Source: Chryseobacterium angstadtii
GTDB taxonomy: Bacteria > Bacteroidota > Bacteroidia > Flavobacteriales > Weeksellaceae
Assembly: GCF_001045465.1 (NCBI RefSeq)
Contig: NZ_LFND01000005.1
Span: 186,001 to 250,000 of the forward strand
Reading direction: 5' to 3'
DNA length: 64,000 nt
Positions within the stretch are counted from its first letter, which is position 1, and each line of letters begins with the position of its first letter. Both the position numbers and the translations under genes were made by a program. The notes beneath the pieces are model-generated. The model saw only the letters and a list, made by a program, of their open reading frames with translations, made no database searches and was not told the origin of the DNA. Shown one piece after another: positions 48,684-56,942 of this stretch.

Positions 48684-48721
48684 CCATGTCAAGATTTTGA
48701 ACCTTGACATGGTTTTTTTTT
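48684..48721 (+). terminator. Terminator of the 45899-48518 operon
   Basis: CCATGTCAAG/CTTGACATGG stem with 9-base loop and nine T. The core TGTCAAG...CTTGACA recurs in the palindrome at 51343. Confidence 0.85.
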
Positions 48722-48907
48722 ATTTTCTCTTGACTAATATTGTGTGTTTCAAACCTTGCCAAGAATAGTTTGAAATAAATCCGGCTTCTTTTTATATAAA
48801 TCCACCACCAGATCTATCTAACAATACAATAAAAGAAAGGACCCGCTCTTTAGAAGCGGATCCAGTAGATAAAACATCTCATTTTTTTAATTAGACAACA
48901 ATTAAAA

Positions 48908-48938
48908 AAGCACAGCCGACAATGCTGTGCTTAAATTT
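48908..48938. terminator. Bidirectional terminator of the C1q-like gene pair
   Basis: AAGCACAGC/GCTGTGCTT stem with a 7-base loop. On the minus strand it is followed by TTTT, ending the 49160-50912 genes. Confidence 0.75.
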
Positions 48939-49066
48939 TTATTTCAAATTTAATTGCAATTTCAAAGCTGAAAAAAGCAAAAAAAGATTTCATTTCAGTT
49001 GTATTACATAGTAAATGTAGCAATATTTTTAATACGAAATATGAATTTAATGTTAAAATTCACAAG

Positions 49067-49090
49067 TTATCCACATTTTTTTGTGGATAA
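49067..49090. other. Two perfect inverted DnaA boxes
   Basis: TTATCCACA (49067-49075), six T, TGTGGATAA (49082-49090). Both match the E. coli R1-type DnaA box exactly, in an A/T-rich intergenic region. The pair also forms a hairpin, so a structural role is possible. No dnaA, dnaN or other origin genes are in the window and flanking genes converge here. Confidence 0.5.
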
Positions 49091-49159
49091 GTACCAAAAT
49101 TACATTTTCAAAACTTCTTATTTCTCCTTCTTTTGCCCATGAACAGGAGAAAAATGCTA

Positions 49160-50050
49160 TTATAATGCAGTTGGCAGATAAATAATAGAAATGGTGTTGG
49201 TAAGTACCCTGTTATAGTTATTGGCCTCCGTATTCAGATTATATTGATTTCCTGTGGTTCCCGGGGTAATATATTTTACGAGAGGAACTGTTTTTTGATT
49301 GGCCTGCATAAAAATAATGCTTTTCATGTTTAAATACGTAATGAAATTACTTCCTCTGGCTGAATCCAGAGTCTCATAAACACTGTAGAAAATAGAATCT
49401 GTGAGTCCGCTTGCAGGAAATGTTCCGGTGTATGGCTTTGCCAGACCCAAACGGATGGGGTTTTTAATATTGTTGGCCGGATCAAAATTATTGGCCCATG
49501 GTTTTAGAAGAATGTTCATATTCACCAGGTAGTAACCGGTAAAAGGCGCCGTAAATTCACCTGTCGAAGTATCGAAAGTATTGGATTTGTCCGCCACCTT
49601 ATTATCAAATATAAATCTTCTGATATTATTGCCTAGATCACCGCTCACAAAAGTCAGATCGTTTCCTGAGGATTTCATATTAATCAGGGCAACCAGTCTG
49701 TTCAAAAGAATATTATTGATTTTCGTATTCATTTCATCGGCATTCACAAAAATATTCCATCTCCCGTTGCTGAAAGAGTAGAGTCTGTTTTTGATGACAT
49801 CATCGCTTGTGTTGAGCGGAGTTCCGTTGTCTGCATCACTTAAATTGAATACCAGAAGTCCGTTTGCCGGATTATTGATGGTGGTAATATCAGTAGCTCC
49901 GGATAAAGAAACTCTTGGGATCAAAAGTCCTTTGTTGGTAGCCTGAACGTCAAGTGCAGCACTGTTATCCGGACGTGGGTTGGCATTGATACCTACCTGG
50001 GAATAATGAAAAACTCCCAGAAAGAGGGCAAGTAAGCTGTATATTTTCAT
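49160..50050 (-). CDS. Secreted C1q-like (TNF-fold) protein, paralogue A
   Basis: 296 residues from the ATG at 50050; the frame continues to 50077 but then overlaps the upstream gene's stop. Signal peptide 1-17, then QVGINANPRPDNSAALDVQATNKGLLIPRVSL, an N-terminal motif shared with its neighbour. The C-terminal 140 residues have a C1q/TNF-like jelly-roll look: FDTSTGEFTAPFTGYYLVNMNILLK (family pattern F-x-AP-x-G-Y-Y). Likely extracellular or surface structural protein. Four bases separate it from the upstream paralogue, so they form one operon. Confidence 0.8.
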   Translation of the reverse strand: MKIYSLLALFLGVFHYSQVGINANPRPDNSAALDVQATNKGLLIPRVSLSGATDITTINNPANGLLVFNLSDADNGTPLNTSDDVIKNRLYSFSNGRWNIFVNADEMNTKINNILLNRLVALINMKSSGNDLTFVSGDLGNNIRRFIFDNKVADKSNTFDTSTGEFTAPFTGYYLVNMNILLKPWANNFDPANNIKNPIRLGLAKPYTGTFPASGLTDSIFYSVYETLDSARGSNFITYLNMKSIIFMQANQKTVPLVKYITPGTTGNQYNLNTEANNYNRVLTNTISIIYLPTAL

Positions 50051-50054
50051 CGTC

Positions 50055-50912
50055 TTAATTAATTGGTAGATAAACAATGGTAATATTATTAGCCTGAGTT
50101 CTGTTGTATCCCAGACTTTCTGTGGACATAGAATAAATATTATCTCCAGCCGTAGTGCCCGGGGTAATATACCGGGTAAGAAAACATATTTTTTGGTCTT
50201 TATTCATATAAATAACGCCGGAGACTTTCAGTGTTAATGGCTGCTGATCATCTGTGACTGCGTTTAAAGGCTGATTGAGAAACGCAAATGTTGCATTCCC
50301 GTTATAGGTAAACGTAGAGTAGGGATTACTTACGCCTAAACGTACAATGTTGGTTGTATTTTGAGCCTGATAACTCTTCAGAAGAATAGAAGCATCTATC
50401 TGATAATACCCATTTTTAGGGGCTTTGAATTCCGAAATGGTGGGATCATAAGAGCTGTTTCTGTCGAAAACTTCATTAGTAAAAAATATCTTTCTGATAT
50501 TAGCTCCCAGATCGCTTCCAACATAGGACGTGTCATTTCCCGTAGTGGAAACATTGGCCACAACTTCAAGCTGGGGAACACCAAGTCCCTCAATGGCTGT
50601 ATTCAGTACAGTGTCTGTTACGAGTAAATTCCATGAATTGGTGGAGGATGAAAAGGTATAAAAATTATTGGCCATCACTCTGTTGCTGGTTCCTGTAGAA
50701 GTAGTGAGATTATAAACAATCAGGCCGTTGGCCGGGGAAGGTATTGTGGTGATATCCAGATTGTCCTTCAGGCTTACTCTTGGAATCAGAAGTCCTTTAT
50801 TAGAATGCTTAATGTCCAGTACTGCACTTGGGTCAGGAGTGGTAGTATTAATACCCACTTGAGCACTTGCACTGATGCCTAATATCAATGCCGAAATAAT
50901 TAGTGTTTTCAT
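50055..50912 (-). CDS. Secreted C1q-like (TNF-fold) protein, paralogue B
   Basis: 285 residues. Signal peptide 1-17 (SASA|Q), then the same QVGINTTTPDPSAVLDIKHSNKGLLIPRVSL start. The C-terminal half has NSSYDPTISEFKAPKNGYYQIDASILLK, the C1q-like signature. First gene of the pair; a -7 element lies 35 bases upstream. Overall similarity to the next gene shows tandem duplication. Confidence 0.8.
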   Translation of the reverse strand: MKTLIISALILGISASAQVGINTTTPDPSAVLDIKHSNKGLLIPRVSLKDNLDITTIPSPANGLIVYNLTTSTGTSNRVMANNFYTFSSSTNSWNLLVTDTVLNTAIEGLGVPQLEVVANVSTTGNDTSYVGSDLGANIRKIFFTNEVFDRNSSYDPTISEFKAPKNGYYQIDASILLKSYQAQNTTNIVRLGVSNPYSTFTYNGNATFAFLNQPLNAVTDDQQPLTLKVSGVIYMNKDQKICFLTRYITPGTTAGDNIYSMSTESLGYNRTQANNITIVYLPIN

Positions 50913-50946
50913 CTTTAATTTACTGTTAAAAAAAGTGTTATAAAGA

Positions 50947-50954
50947 CAAAGGTA
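50947..50954 (-). promoter_or_regulatory. -7 element of the C1q-like gene pair
   Basis: TACCTTTG on the minus strand, 34 bases before the ATG at 50912; no clear -33. Confidence 0.5.
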
Positions 50955-51342
50955 TTGGTTTCATTTGTTCTTATTTTGAGTTTTTATTTGAATGTATTGA
51001 ATTAAAATTCAATTATTTAAATAATATTCATTCCATATAATATTTATTAGAGTTATTTTTAAATAGATAATCGTTTACAAGATATAATTTGGTGAAATTT
51101 AATTTTTTAAAACTTTTTTCTGTTGGAAGATACCTGTTGAAAGGCTATTACAAGGTATATTTTTAGTTTATAATGAATTTTAAAAAATTTGTAATAAAAT
51201 ATTCATAATATCGATTGTTTGTCATTAAAATTTAAACTAAATAATTGACTGCTATAGGTTTGTGGCTTAAATAAAAAGTAGAACTTTCTTGTAATTATCT
51301 CTGAGCTTGTAAAGCATTTCTTAATTTTTGTTTGCTATAAAA

Positions 51343-51379
51343 TTAGCCTTGTCAAGGTTCAAAACCTTGACAAGGCTAA
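51343..51379. repeat. Extragenic palindrome, 17-bp perfect arms
   Basis: TTAGCCTTGTCAAGGTT (51343-51359), loop CAA, AACCTTGACAAGGCTAA (51363-51379). No T tract follows, so it is not an ordinary terminator. Its core is related to hairpins at 48684 and 51547, suggesting a dispersed REP-like family. Confidence 0.75.
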
Positions 51380-51667
51380 CAAGGCCGAAGAGGAGAGCAG
51401 CCATTATTCACCTCTGGCTTTTGTTGGCAACTTATTAAATTTCCTGACCCGAATTCAGATTTAATACCTATATTTGAGTCATTAACATCTCTTTATCAAT
51501 ATAATCCACCAGTCAGATTGGTTTCTAAATGATCTGGCATCCCCGAGGTTCAAAATTTCTGAACCCTATTTTCCCATGATTTAATATGAAGAAACAGACA
51601 GCCGTATCGGATGAATTCTTTGTCATTTGTGATGGTTGTCAGGTTTTATAAACAAAAAGAGATTATA

Positions 51668-52309
51668 ATGAAAACAAATACTATTGCCGTAATAGGCGGA
51701 ACCGGGAAATCCGGAAATTATCTTGTTCAGCAGCTCCTTAAAAAAGGGTATTCTATGAAGTTGCTGCTTAGAACCCCTGAAAATTTTAATGATGAAGATC
51801 CTTTAATTGAAAAGATAAAAGGTGATGCAAGAGATTTTGATGCTGTGAATTATCTTGTGAAAGACTGCCAGGCTGTTATTAATAAAATTGGACAGCCTGC
51901 CGGAGAGACATCTGTTTTCACGGCTGCTACCGGGAATGTGATCCGGGCTATGAATTTCCATAAAATTAAAAGGTATATTTCCACCACAGGGCTGAATGTG
52001 GATACGCCTTTTGATCAAAAGAATGATCGGGTAAGGTCTGCAACAGAATGGATGTATCAAAACTATCCGGAAATTACAAAAGACAAACAGGATGAATATG
52101 AGCTTCTGGTAAACAGTCATTTAGATTGGACTCTCGTAAGGCTTCCACTCATTATCCCAACTTCCGCGCAATTCAAAACAGAAGCTGATCTCACGGATTG
52201 CAAAGGAGAAGAGATCAGTGCGGCGGACCTTTCGGAATTTCTGGTTTCCCAGATCGATGACAGAAGGTATATCCGGCAAAGCCCCTTTCTTTATAACGTA
52301 AAGGAATGA
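51668..52309 (+). CDS. NAD(P)-binding Rossmann protein (NmrA/BLVRB-like)
   Basis: 213 residues. Rossmann motif VIGGTGKSGNYLVQQLLKKGY (GGTGxxG) at 7-27, then MKLLLRTPEN. Conserved YISTTGL and WTLVRLPL in the second half are typical of SDR atypical family 5. May reduce a small metabolite or act as a redox sensor. The frame extends to 51611 but the motif begins right after the ATG at 51668. Ends before a strong terminator. Confidence 0.85.
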   Translation: MKTNTIAVIGGTGKSGNYLVQQLLKKGYSMKLLLRTPENFNDEDPLIEKIKGDARDFDAVNYLVKDCQAVINKIGQPAGETSVFTAATGNVIRAMNFHKIKRYISTTGLNVDTPFDQKNDRVRSATEWMYQNYPEITKDKQDEYELLVNSHLDWTLVRLPLIIPTSAQFKTEADLTDCKGEEISAADLSEFLVSQIDDRRYIRQSPFLYNVKE

Positions 52310-52350
52310 ATTACAGGTTTAAGGTTTCCACACCTTAGATTTTCAACAAA

Positions 52351-52378
52351 AAATAGAGAGCTCAACGGCTCTCTATTT
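52351..52378. terminator. Bidirectional terminator between the Rossmann gene and uvrA
   Basis: AAATAGAGAGC/GCTCTCTATTT perfect 11-bp stem with 6-base loop; T-rich on both strands. Confidence 0.8.
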
Positions 52379-52382
52379 ATAT

Positions 52383-55175
52383 TTAGTTTTCAAGTTTTTC
52401 TGCGATGTATTTTGCGGTATGTGATTTTTTGCTTTTTGTGAGATCTTCCGGCGTGCCTGCAAAAACAACTTCTCCACCATATTTTCCGGCTTCGGGGCCA
52501 ATGTCGATAATATAATCTGCACATTTGATAATATCCGGCTGGTGTTCTATAACAATCACGGAATGTCCCAGATCAATCAAAGCCTGAAGAGATTTCAACA
52601 GCTTCTGGATATCGTGGAAATGAAGTCCTGTGGAAGGTTCGTCAAAAATAAACAGAGTTTTGTCTGTTGTAACGCCTTTCACAAGGAACGAGGCTAGTTT
52701 TACACGCTGTGCTTCACCTCCGGAAAGGGTAGAAGAGCTCTGCCCAAGCTGAAGATAACCCAGTCCCACTTCCTGAAGCGGTCTCAGTTTGGTAACGATT
52801 TTTTCTTCGTTATTATCTTTAAAGAATTCCAAAGCTTCGTCTACCGTCATATGAAGAATATCGGAAATGCTTTTTTCATCGAATTTCACCTCCAGGATCT
52901 CGCTTTTGAAACGGGTACCTTTGCATACTTCACATTCCAGCTCTATATCTGCCATAAACTGCATGGAAACATTGATGACTCCTTCTCCTTTACATTCGTC
53001 ACATCTTCCACCGTCTACGTTGAAAGAGAAATGCTTGGGTTTATAACCCATCATCTTTGATACTTTCTGTTTGGCAAAAAGATCTCTGATATCATCGTAC
53101 GCCTTCAGATACGTAACGGGATTGGAACGGGAAGATTTTCCGATAGGGTTCTGATCAATCAGTTCAATATGTTTAATCAGTTTCTTAGGGAATTCCACAG
53201 AGTCGTAATCTCCTTTTTTTCCACCCATTCCAAGCTGGATCTGGATATCATTGGTTAGGATTTCCTTCATTAATGTAGATTTTCCGCTTCCTGAAACTCC
53301 TGAGATTACGGTAAGGCTTTCAAGAGGAACGTCTACATCTATATTTTTAAGGTTATTTTGTCTTGCCCCTTTAATATGGATCCATTCCTTCGCTTTTCTT
53401 CGCTTTTTAGGAACTTCAATTTCCATTCTTCCGGTCAGGTATTTTGAAGTAAGGGTATCTGCGTCTTTAAGGTCGTTATAGTCTCCGGCAAATACCAGCT
53501 CTCCTCCGAGATAACCTGCTTCAGGGCCAATATCTATAATATAATCTGCCGCTTTCATCACATCTTCATCATGCTCCACCACGATTACGGTATTTCCCAG
53601 ATCACGAAGATTTTTTAAAACTCCGATCAGATTTTCCGTATCTCGTGAGTGAAGTCCGATAGACGGTTCATCAAGGATGTAAATAGACCCTACCAGAGAA
53701 CTTCCCAAACTCGTTGCCAGATTGATTCTCTGGCTTTCACCTCCGGAAAGGGTATTAGAAGTTCTGTTCAGTGTTAAATATCCAAGTCCTACTTTTAAAA
53801 GGAATTGAATGCGGGTTTTGATTTCATAAAGTAATCTTTTGGCCACATCCTGATCATGCTCGGAAAGTGTAAGCCCGTCTATTAAAGGATAGAGTTCGTC
53901 CAGCGGAAGCTCGATCATAGACTGAATATTGTGTCCGTCTACTTTTACCCAGCTGGTTTCTTCACGCAGTCTCAGACCTTCGCAGGTAGGGCACAGCGTT
54001 TTTCCTCTGTATCGGGAAAGCATGACGCGGTACTGGATTTTATACAGGTTTTCTTCAAGCATTTTGAAGAAATTGTTGATAGAAGGGAAGTTATTTTTCC
54101 CGTTTCCTTTCCACAGGTAACTTTTCTGTTCTTTGGTTAATTGGTGGTAAGGCTTATGAATAGGGAAGTCTTCAGCCTGTTTGATGAAAAGTTTTTTCCA
54201 TTCACTCATGGTTTCTCCTTTCCAGGAAACAACGGCATCTTCGTAAATGGATAAGGTTTTATTGGGAATAACAAGATCTTCATCTATCCCGATCACTTTT
54301 CCATATCCTTCACATGCAGGGCAGGCTCCGTAAGGATTATTAAAACTGAAAAAATGCACATTCGGTTCAAGGAATTCTATGCCGTCCAGTTCAAATTTAT
54401 TGGAAAATTCTTTTACTTTTCCGGTGTCTGTATTTTTCAGTGAACAGTAGCCGTGACCTTCATAAAACGCCATTTGGATAGAGTCTGCAAGCCTTTGAAG
54501 GAAACTTTCATCTTCTTCGTAGGAAAAACGGTCGATGGCAAGATTAATGATCATTCCTTTTTCAGGAACAAAACCAAAGCTTTCCAGATCTTCAATACCG
54601 GCTACATTTCCGTTGATCTCAAGCCTTGTGAAACCTGCAAGTTTTAAAACATTCAGTGTTTCTTTAAAATTGTCGGCATCATATTCCAGAGGAGCGGTCA
54701 GTAGAAAAGAGGTTTCTTTTTTGGAAGCTTTAATAAAATCAATCACATCAGAAACTGAATCTTTTTTTACTTCCTCCCCAGAAACCGGAGAATAGGTTTT
54801 CCCGATTCTGGCAAAAAGAAGCTTCATGTAATCATAGATCTCCGTAGAAGTTCCTACTGTAGAACGGGGATTGGAAGAAATTACCTTCTGCTGAATGGCG
54901 ATAGAAGGAGCAAGCCCTTTGATGTCATCTACTTTTGGTTTTTCTAATTTTCCCAAAAACTGACGGGCATAGGAGCTTAAACTTTCTACATATCTTCTCT
55001 GTCCTTCCGCATAAATGGTATCGAAAGCCAGGGAAGATTTTCCGCTTCCGGAAACTCCCGTGATTACGATGAGTTTATTCTTTGGAATCAGAACGTCTAT
55101 ATGTTTCAGATTGTTAAGATGAGCATTCTTAACGAAAATCTGTTTTTTAATATCTATTTCTATTGTTTTAGCCAT
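52383..55175 (-). CDS. uvrA: Excinuclease ABC subunit A
   Basis: 930-residue DNA damage sensor of nucleotide excision repair, which loads UvrB. Two ABC ATPase modules: Walker A GVSGSGKSSLAFDT near residue 40 and GVSGSGKSTLMKE near 640; signature LSGGESQRI and LSGGEAQRV; Walker B YILDEPSIGLHSRD and FIFDEPSTGLHF. The Zn-binding CPACEGYGKVIG and CDECKGEGVINV...CEVCKGTRF motifs are present. Length close to the E. coli protein (940). Preceded by a YD-repeat protein gene after 6 bases, which may share its promoter. Confidence 0.97.
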   Translation of the reverse strand: MAKTIEIDIKKQIFVKNAHLNNLKHIDVLIPKNKLIVITGVSGSGKSSLAFDTIYAEGQRRYVESLSSYARQFLGKLEKPKVDDIKGLAPSIAIQQKVISSNPRSTVGTSTEIYDYMKLLFARIGKTYSPVSGEEVKKDSVSDVIDFIKASKKETSFLLTAPLEYDADNFKETLNVLKLAGFTRLEINGNVAGIEDLESFGFVPEKGMIINLAIDRFSYEEDESFLQRLADSIQMAFYEGHGYCSLKNTDTGKVKEFSNKFELDGIEFLEPNVHFFSFNNPYGACPACEGYGKVIGIDEDLVIPNKTLSIYEDAVVSWKGETMSEWKKLFIKQAEDFPIHKPYHQLTKEQKSYLWKGNGKNNFPSINNFFKMLEENLYKIQYRVMLSRYRGKTLCPTCEGLRLREETSWVKVDGHNIQSMIELPLDELYPLIDGLTLSEHDQDVAKRLLYEIKTRIQFLLKVGLGYLTLNRTSNTLSGGESQRINLATSLGSSLVGSIYILDEPSIGLHSRDTENLIGVLKNLRDLGNTVIVVEHDEDVMKAADYIIDIGPEAGYLGGELVFAGDYNDLKDADTLTSKYLTGRMEIEVPKKRRKAKEWIHIKGARQNNLKNIDVDVPLESLTVISGVSGSGKSTLMKEILTNDIQIQLGMGGKKGDYDSVEFPKKLIKHIELIDQNPIGKSSRSNPVTYLKAYDDIRDLFAKQKVSKMMGYKPKHFSFNVDGGRCDECKGEGVINVSMQFMADIELECEVCKGTRFKSEILEVKFDEKSISDILHMTVDEALEFFKDNNEEKIVTKLRPLQEVGLGYLQLGQSSSTLSGGEAQRVKLASFLVKGVTTDKTLFIFDEPSTGLHFHDIQKLLKSLQALIDLGHSVIVIEHQPDIIKCADYIIDIGPEAGKYGGEVVFAGTPEDLTKSKKSHTAKYIAEKLEN

Positions 55176-55181
55176 GTCTTT

Positions 55182-56258
55182 TTATTCATATAAAGTGTAT
55201 ACTGACTGAGAATTATCTTTGGTCAGTGTGATGGTGTTTTTACCGTATGCAACATTCATATTATTAAAGACCGTATTTTGGGATTGGGTCTTGATGTTAA
55301 TAATTCTGTTCTGGTTGTCATAAGAAAACACATCGGTATATGTTGCTTTTCTGTCATCATATCCCTGTAGCCTTGTTATTACAGAAATAAGACCGTTTTT
55401 ATAGGTGTATTGGGAAATTGTTTTATTTTTTACTACATCTGAGCCGAAATCATATTCAGTTTTCGTCATTTCTTTCAGCTTTCCTGTTCCATCATAGCTG
55501 TAAGTTCTGGATTCTCTGATATTTTTGCCATAGATGGAAACAAATTTTGTCAGTAAATTATTTTGGTAGGTGTATTGTTTTTCAACAATTCCGTCCCATG
55601 TTTTGTATCTGTCCAGTATGATATTTCCGGCTTTGTCATATTCAAACGTTTCAGAGCCGGATCTGGACGATCCGTTAGGGAATATGAGTTCGCTGGTTAA
55701 AGAAACTATTTTTCCCGCGGAATCATACTGATAGGTACCTACGGCTTTTGAATTTCCGAATAGTTTGGTTCCTTTTGTCAACCTGCCTTTTTCATAAACA
55801 TAATCATAGGTTTCATCCTGCTCCTGAATTTTGGAAATATTGTTTTCTGCATCATATGAGACCTGTCCTTTTTTGGGACGGTGATCTTGCGATGAATATT
55901 CAAAAGAAGTAATTCTTCCTTCTGACAGCGTAGTTGTATATTGATCTTTTCTGGCTTGGGGAAAATCTACAGGTCCGGGCGGTATCAGATCCTTTTGTCC
56001 CGCAGGAAGTTCTGTATTCCAGCTGCTGAAAAGAATTTTTCCGCTTCTGTCAAACTTTTTTACCCATACATCAGTTTTGCTTTCGCTTTTATTGATGGTT
56101 TGAAGTTCGCTGATGATATGATTTCCGATGATCCGGTTTTCAAACTCTTCTTTAGTATCCAATTCCTGTATGGGATTCGGAGTTTTTGCTTCGGGATATG
56201 CGAATTGAGCATTGATGGAAATGCCTGCAAAAAATATGGAAAAGAAGATTATTTTCAT
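55182..56258 (-). CDS. Exported YD/RHS-repeat-like protein upstream of uvrA
   Basis: 358 residues from ATG 56258; the frame extends to 56303 but the signal peptide (MKIIFFSIFFAGISINA|Q) and a -7 element at 56276-56283 place the start at 56258. The body is a run of short beta repeats with YD-type words (YSYDGTGKLKEM, FEYDKAGNIIL, YQYDSAGKIVS), similar to RHS/YD shells but short. No toxin domain is attached. Likely secreted or periplasmic. Co-transcription with uvrA is suggested by the 6-base gap; the functional link is obscure. Confidence 0.75.
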   Translation of the reverse strand: MKIIFFSIFFAGISINAQFAYPEAKTPNPIQELDTKEEFENRIIGNHIISELQTINKSESKTDVWVKKFDRSGKILFSSWNTELPAGQKDLIPPGPVDFPQARKDQYTTTLSEGRITSFEYSSQDHRPKKGQVSYDAENNISKIQEQDETYDYVYEKGRLTKGTKLFGNSKAVGTYQYDSAGKIVSLTSELIFPNGSSRSGSETFEYDKAGNIILDRYKTWDGIVEKQYTYQNNLLTKFVSIYGKNIRESRTYSYDGTGKLKEMTKTEYDFGSDVVKNKTISQYTYKNGLISVITRLQGYDDRKATYTDVFSYDNQNRIINIKTQSQNTVFNNMNVAYGKNTITLTKDNSQSVYTLYE

Positions 56259-56275
56259 CGTAAAATTAAGACCCA

Positions 56276-56283
56276 CAAAATTA
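56276..56283 (-). promoter_or_regulatory. -7 element of the YD-repeat gene (and uvrA)
   Basis: TAATTTTG on the minus strand, 17 bases before the ATG at 56258. It decides the start. Confidence 0.6.
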
Positions 56284-56528
56284 CGAATTTTTAGTGAAAA
56301 CAATATGCTTAAAATGCATCAGAAACATAAATATATTTTTACGTTCAGCGCTAAAAAAGAATACCTGTTAGCGTTGAATGAAAGTAGATAGAGGAAATAA
56401 ATGATTATCATTCATAAGGTTATATAAATGGCATATTTCTATGGTAATTTAAATCATTTTATGATTTTCGTTATATTTTTGAATTTTACTATTGTTTTGT
56501 ATTTTAAAATTATTTAAAATTGTATTCA

Positions 56529-56536
56529 TAAATTTG
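56529..56536 (+). promoter_or_regulatory. -7 element before the 16-codon ORF
   Basis: TAAATTTG fits TAnnTTTG, 10 bases before the ATG at 56547. A -33 TTG at 19-21 bases is not present; TTTG at 56496-56499 is too far. Confidence 0.45.
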
Positions 56537-56546
56537 TAATATAGAA

Positions 56547-56597
56547 ATGAGAAAGTTATTCAGAGATCTTGTTACACATTTAATGAGAAAAAGATAA
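56547..56597 (+). CDS. Candidate 16-residue cationic amphipathic peptide gene
   Basis: The frame encodes MRKLFRDLVTHLMRKR, net charge about +5, with alternation typical of an amphipathic helix. It is preceded 10 bases upstream by a -7 element and followed 16 bases downstream by an intrinsic terminator, so a transcript of about 110 bases carries only this frame. I know no named homologue. It could be a membrane-active regulator, leader or toxin-like peptide, or chance. Confidence 0.35.
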   Translation: MRKLFRDLVTHLMRKR

Positions 56598-56613
56598 AAA
56601 GTTACTTCCCTAC

Positions 56614-56650
56614 AAGAGGCTGTTTTCAGAAATGGAACAGCCTCTTTTTA
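56614..56650 (+). terminator. Terminator after the 16-codon ORF
   Basis: AAGAGGCTGTT/AACAGCCTCTT 11-bp stem followed by T run on the plus strand only. No annotated gene precedes it on that strand, so it implies an unannotated short transcript. Confidence 0.8.
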
Positions 56651-56942
56651 TTAGATGCCGGCTAAAAAAAGATTCCAATGGTAAGCAGCCAGCTTCGTCA
56701 AATCAACCTGTTGATTCTCTCTTTGCTTTCCTTAAATCAATATTCTCAAAGATAGTCTTTGCGTGGTAAAAAAATACATGAAATTTTCTGCAAAATTTAC
56801 CAATTTGATCGGTAGAAGAAGCTTAAAACCTATTTTAAAGTCATTATTTTTATGATATCTATCATTTGCCTGTGTTCCGGAACTCCCTTACTTTTGATGC
56901 CATTATTAAAGAAACTGATTAAGAACAAAAACGGCAGCTATT

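Larger units (their letters stand above)
48519..49159. other. 641-base intergenic region with terminators, palindromes and DnaA boxes
   Basis: Contains a plus terminator (48684-48721), an imperfect hairpin (48839-48863), TTTCAAA/TTTGAAA (48747-48775), a bidirectional terminator (48908-48938) and two DnaA boxes (49067-49090). No ORF above about 20 codons is convincing. Confidence 0.6.
50913..51667. other. 755-base intergenic region with extragenic palindromes
   Basis: A/T-rich between divergent genes. Includes the perfect 17-bp palindrome at 51343-51379 and GGTTCA/TGAACC at 51547-51565. 51393-51560 carries less A/T-rich DNA with no open frame and no match to known RNA. Confidence 0.55.
56304..56942. 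other. 639-base intergenic region containing a possible 16-residue peptide gene
   Basis: Divergent region between the YD-repeat gene and the TonB receptor. It holds the -7 element, 16-codon frame and terminator described separately (56529-56650). The stretch 56660-56942 has no open frame and shows a GTCTTTGCGTGG word. Confidence 0.5.

Noticed and set aside
49067..49090. Chromosomal origin (oriC) at the DnaA boxes
   Set aside because: Only two boxes, convergent flanking genes and no dnaA/dnaN neighbourhood; kept as a finding about boxes, not as an origin.
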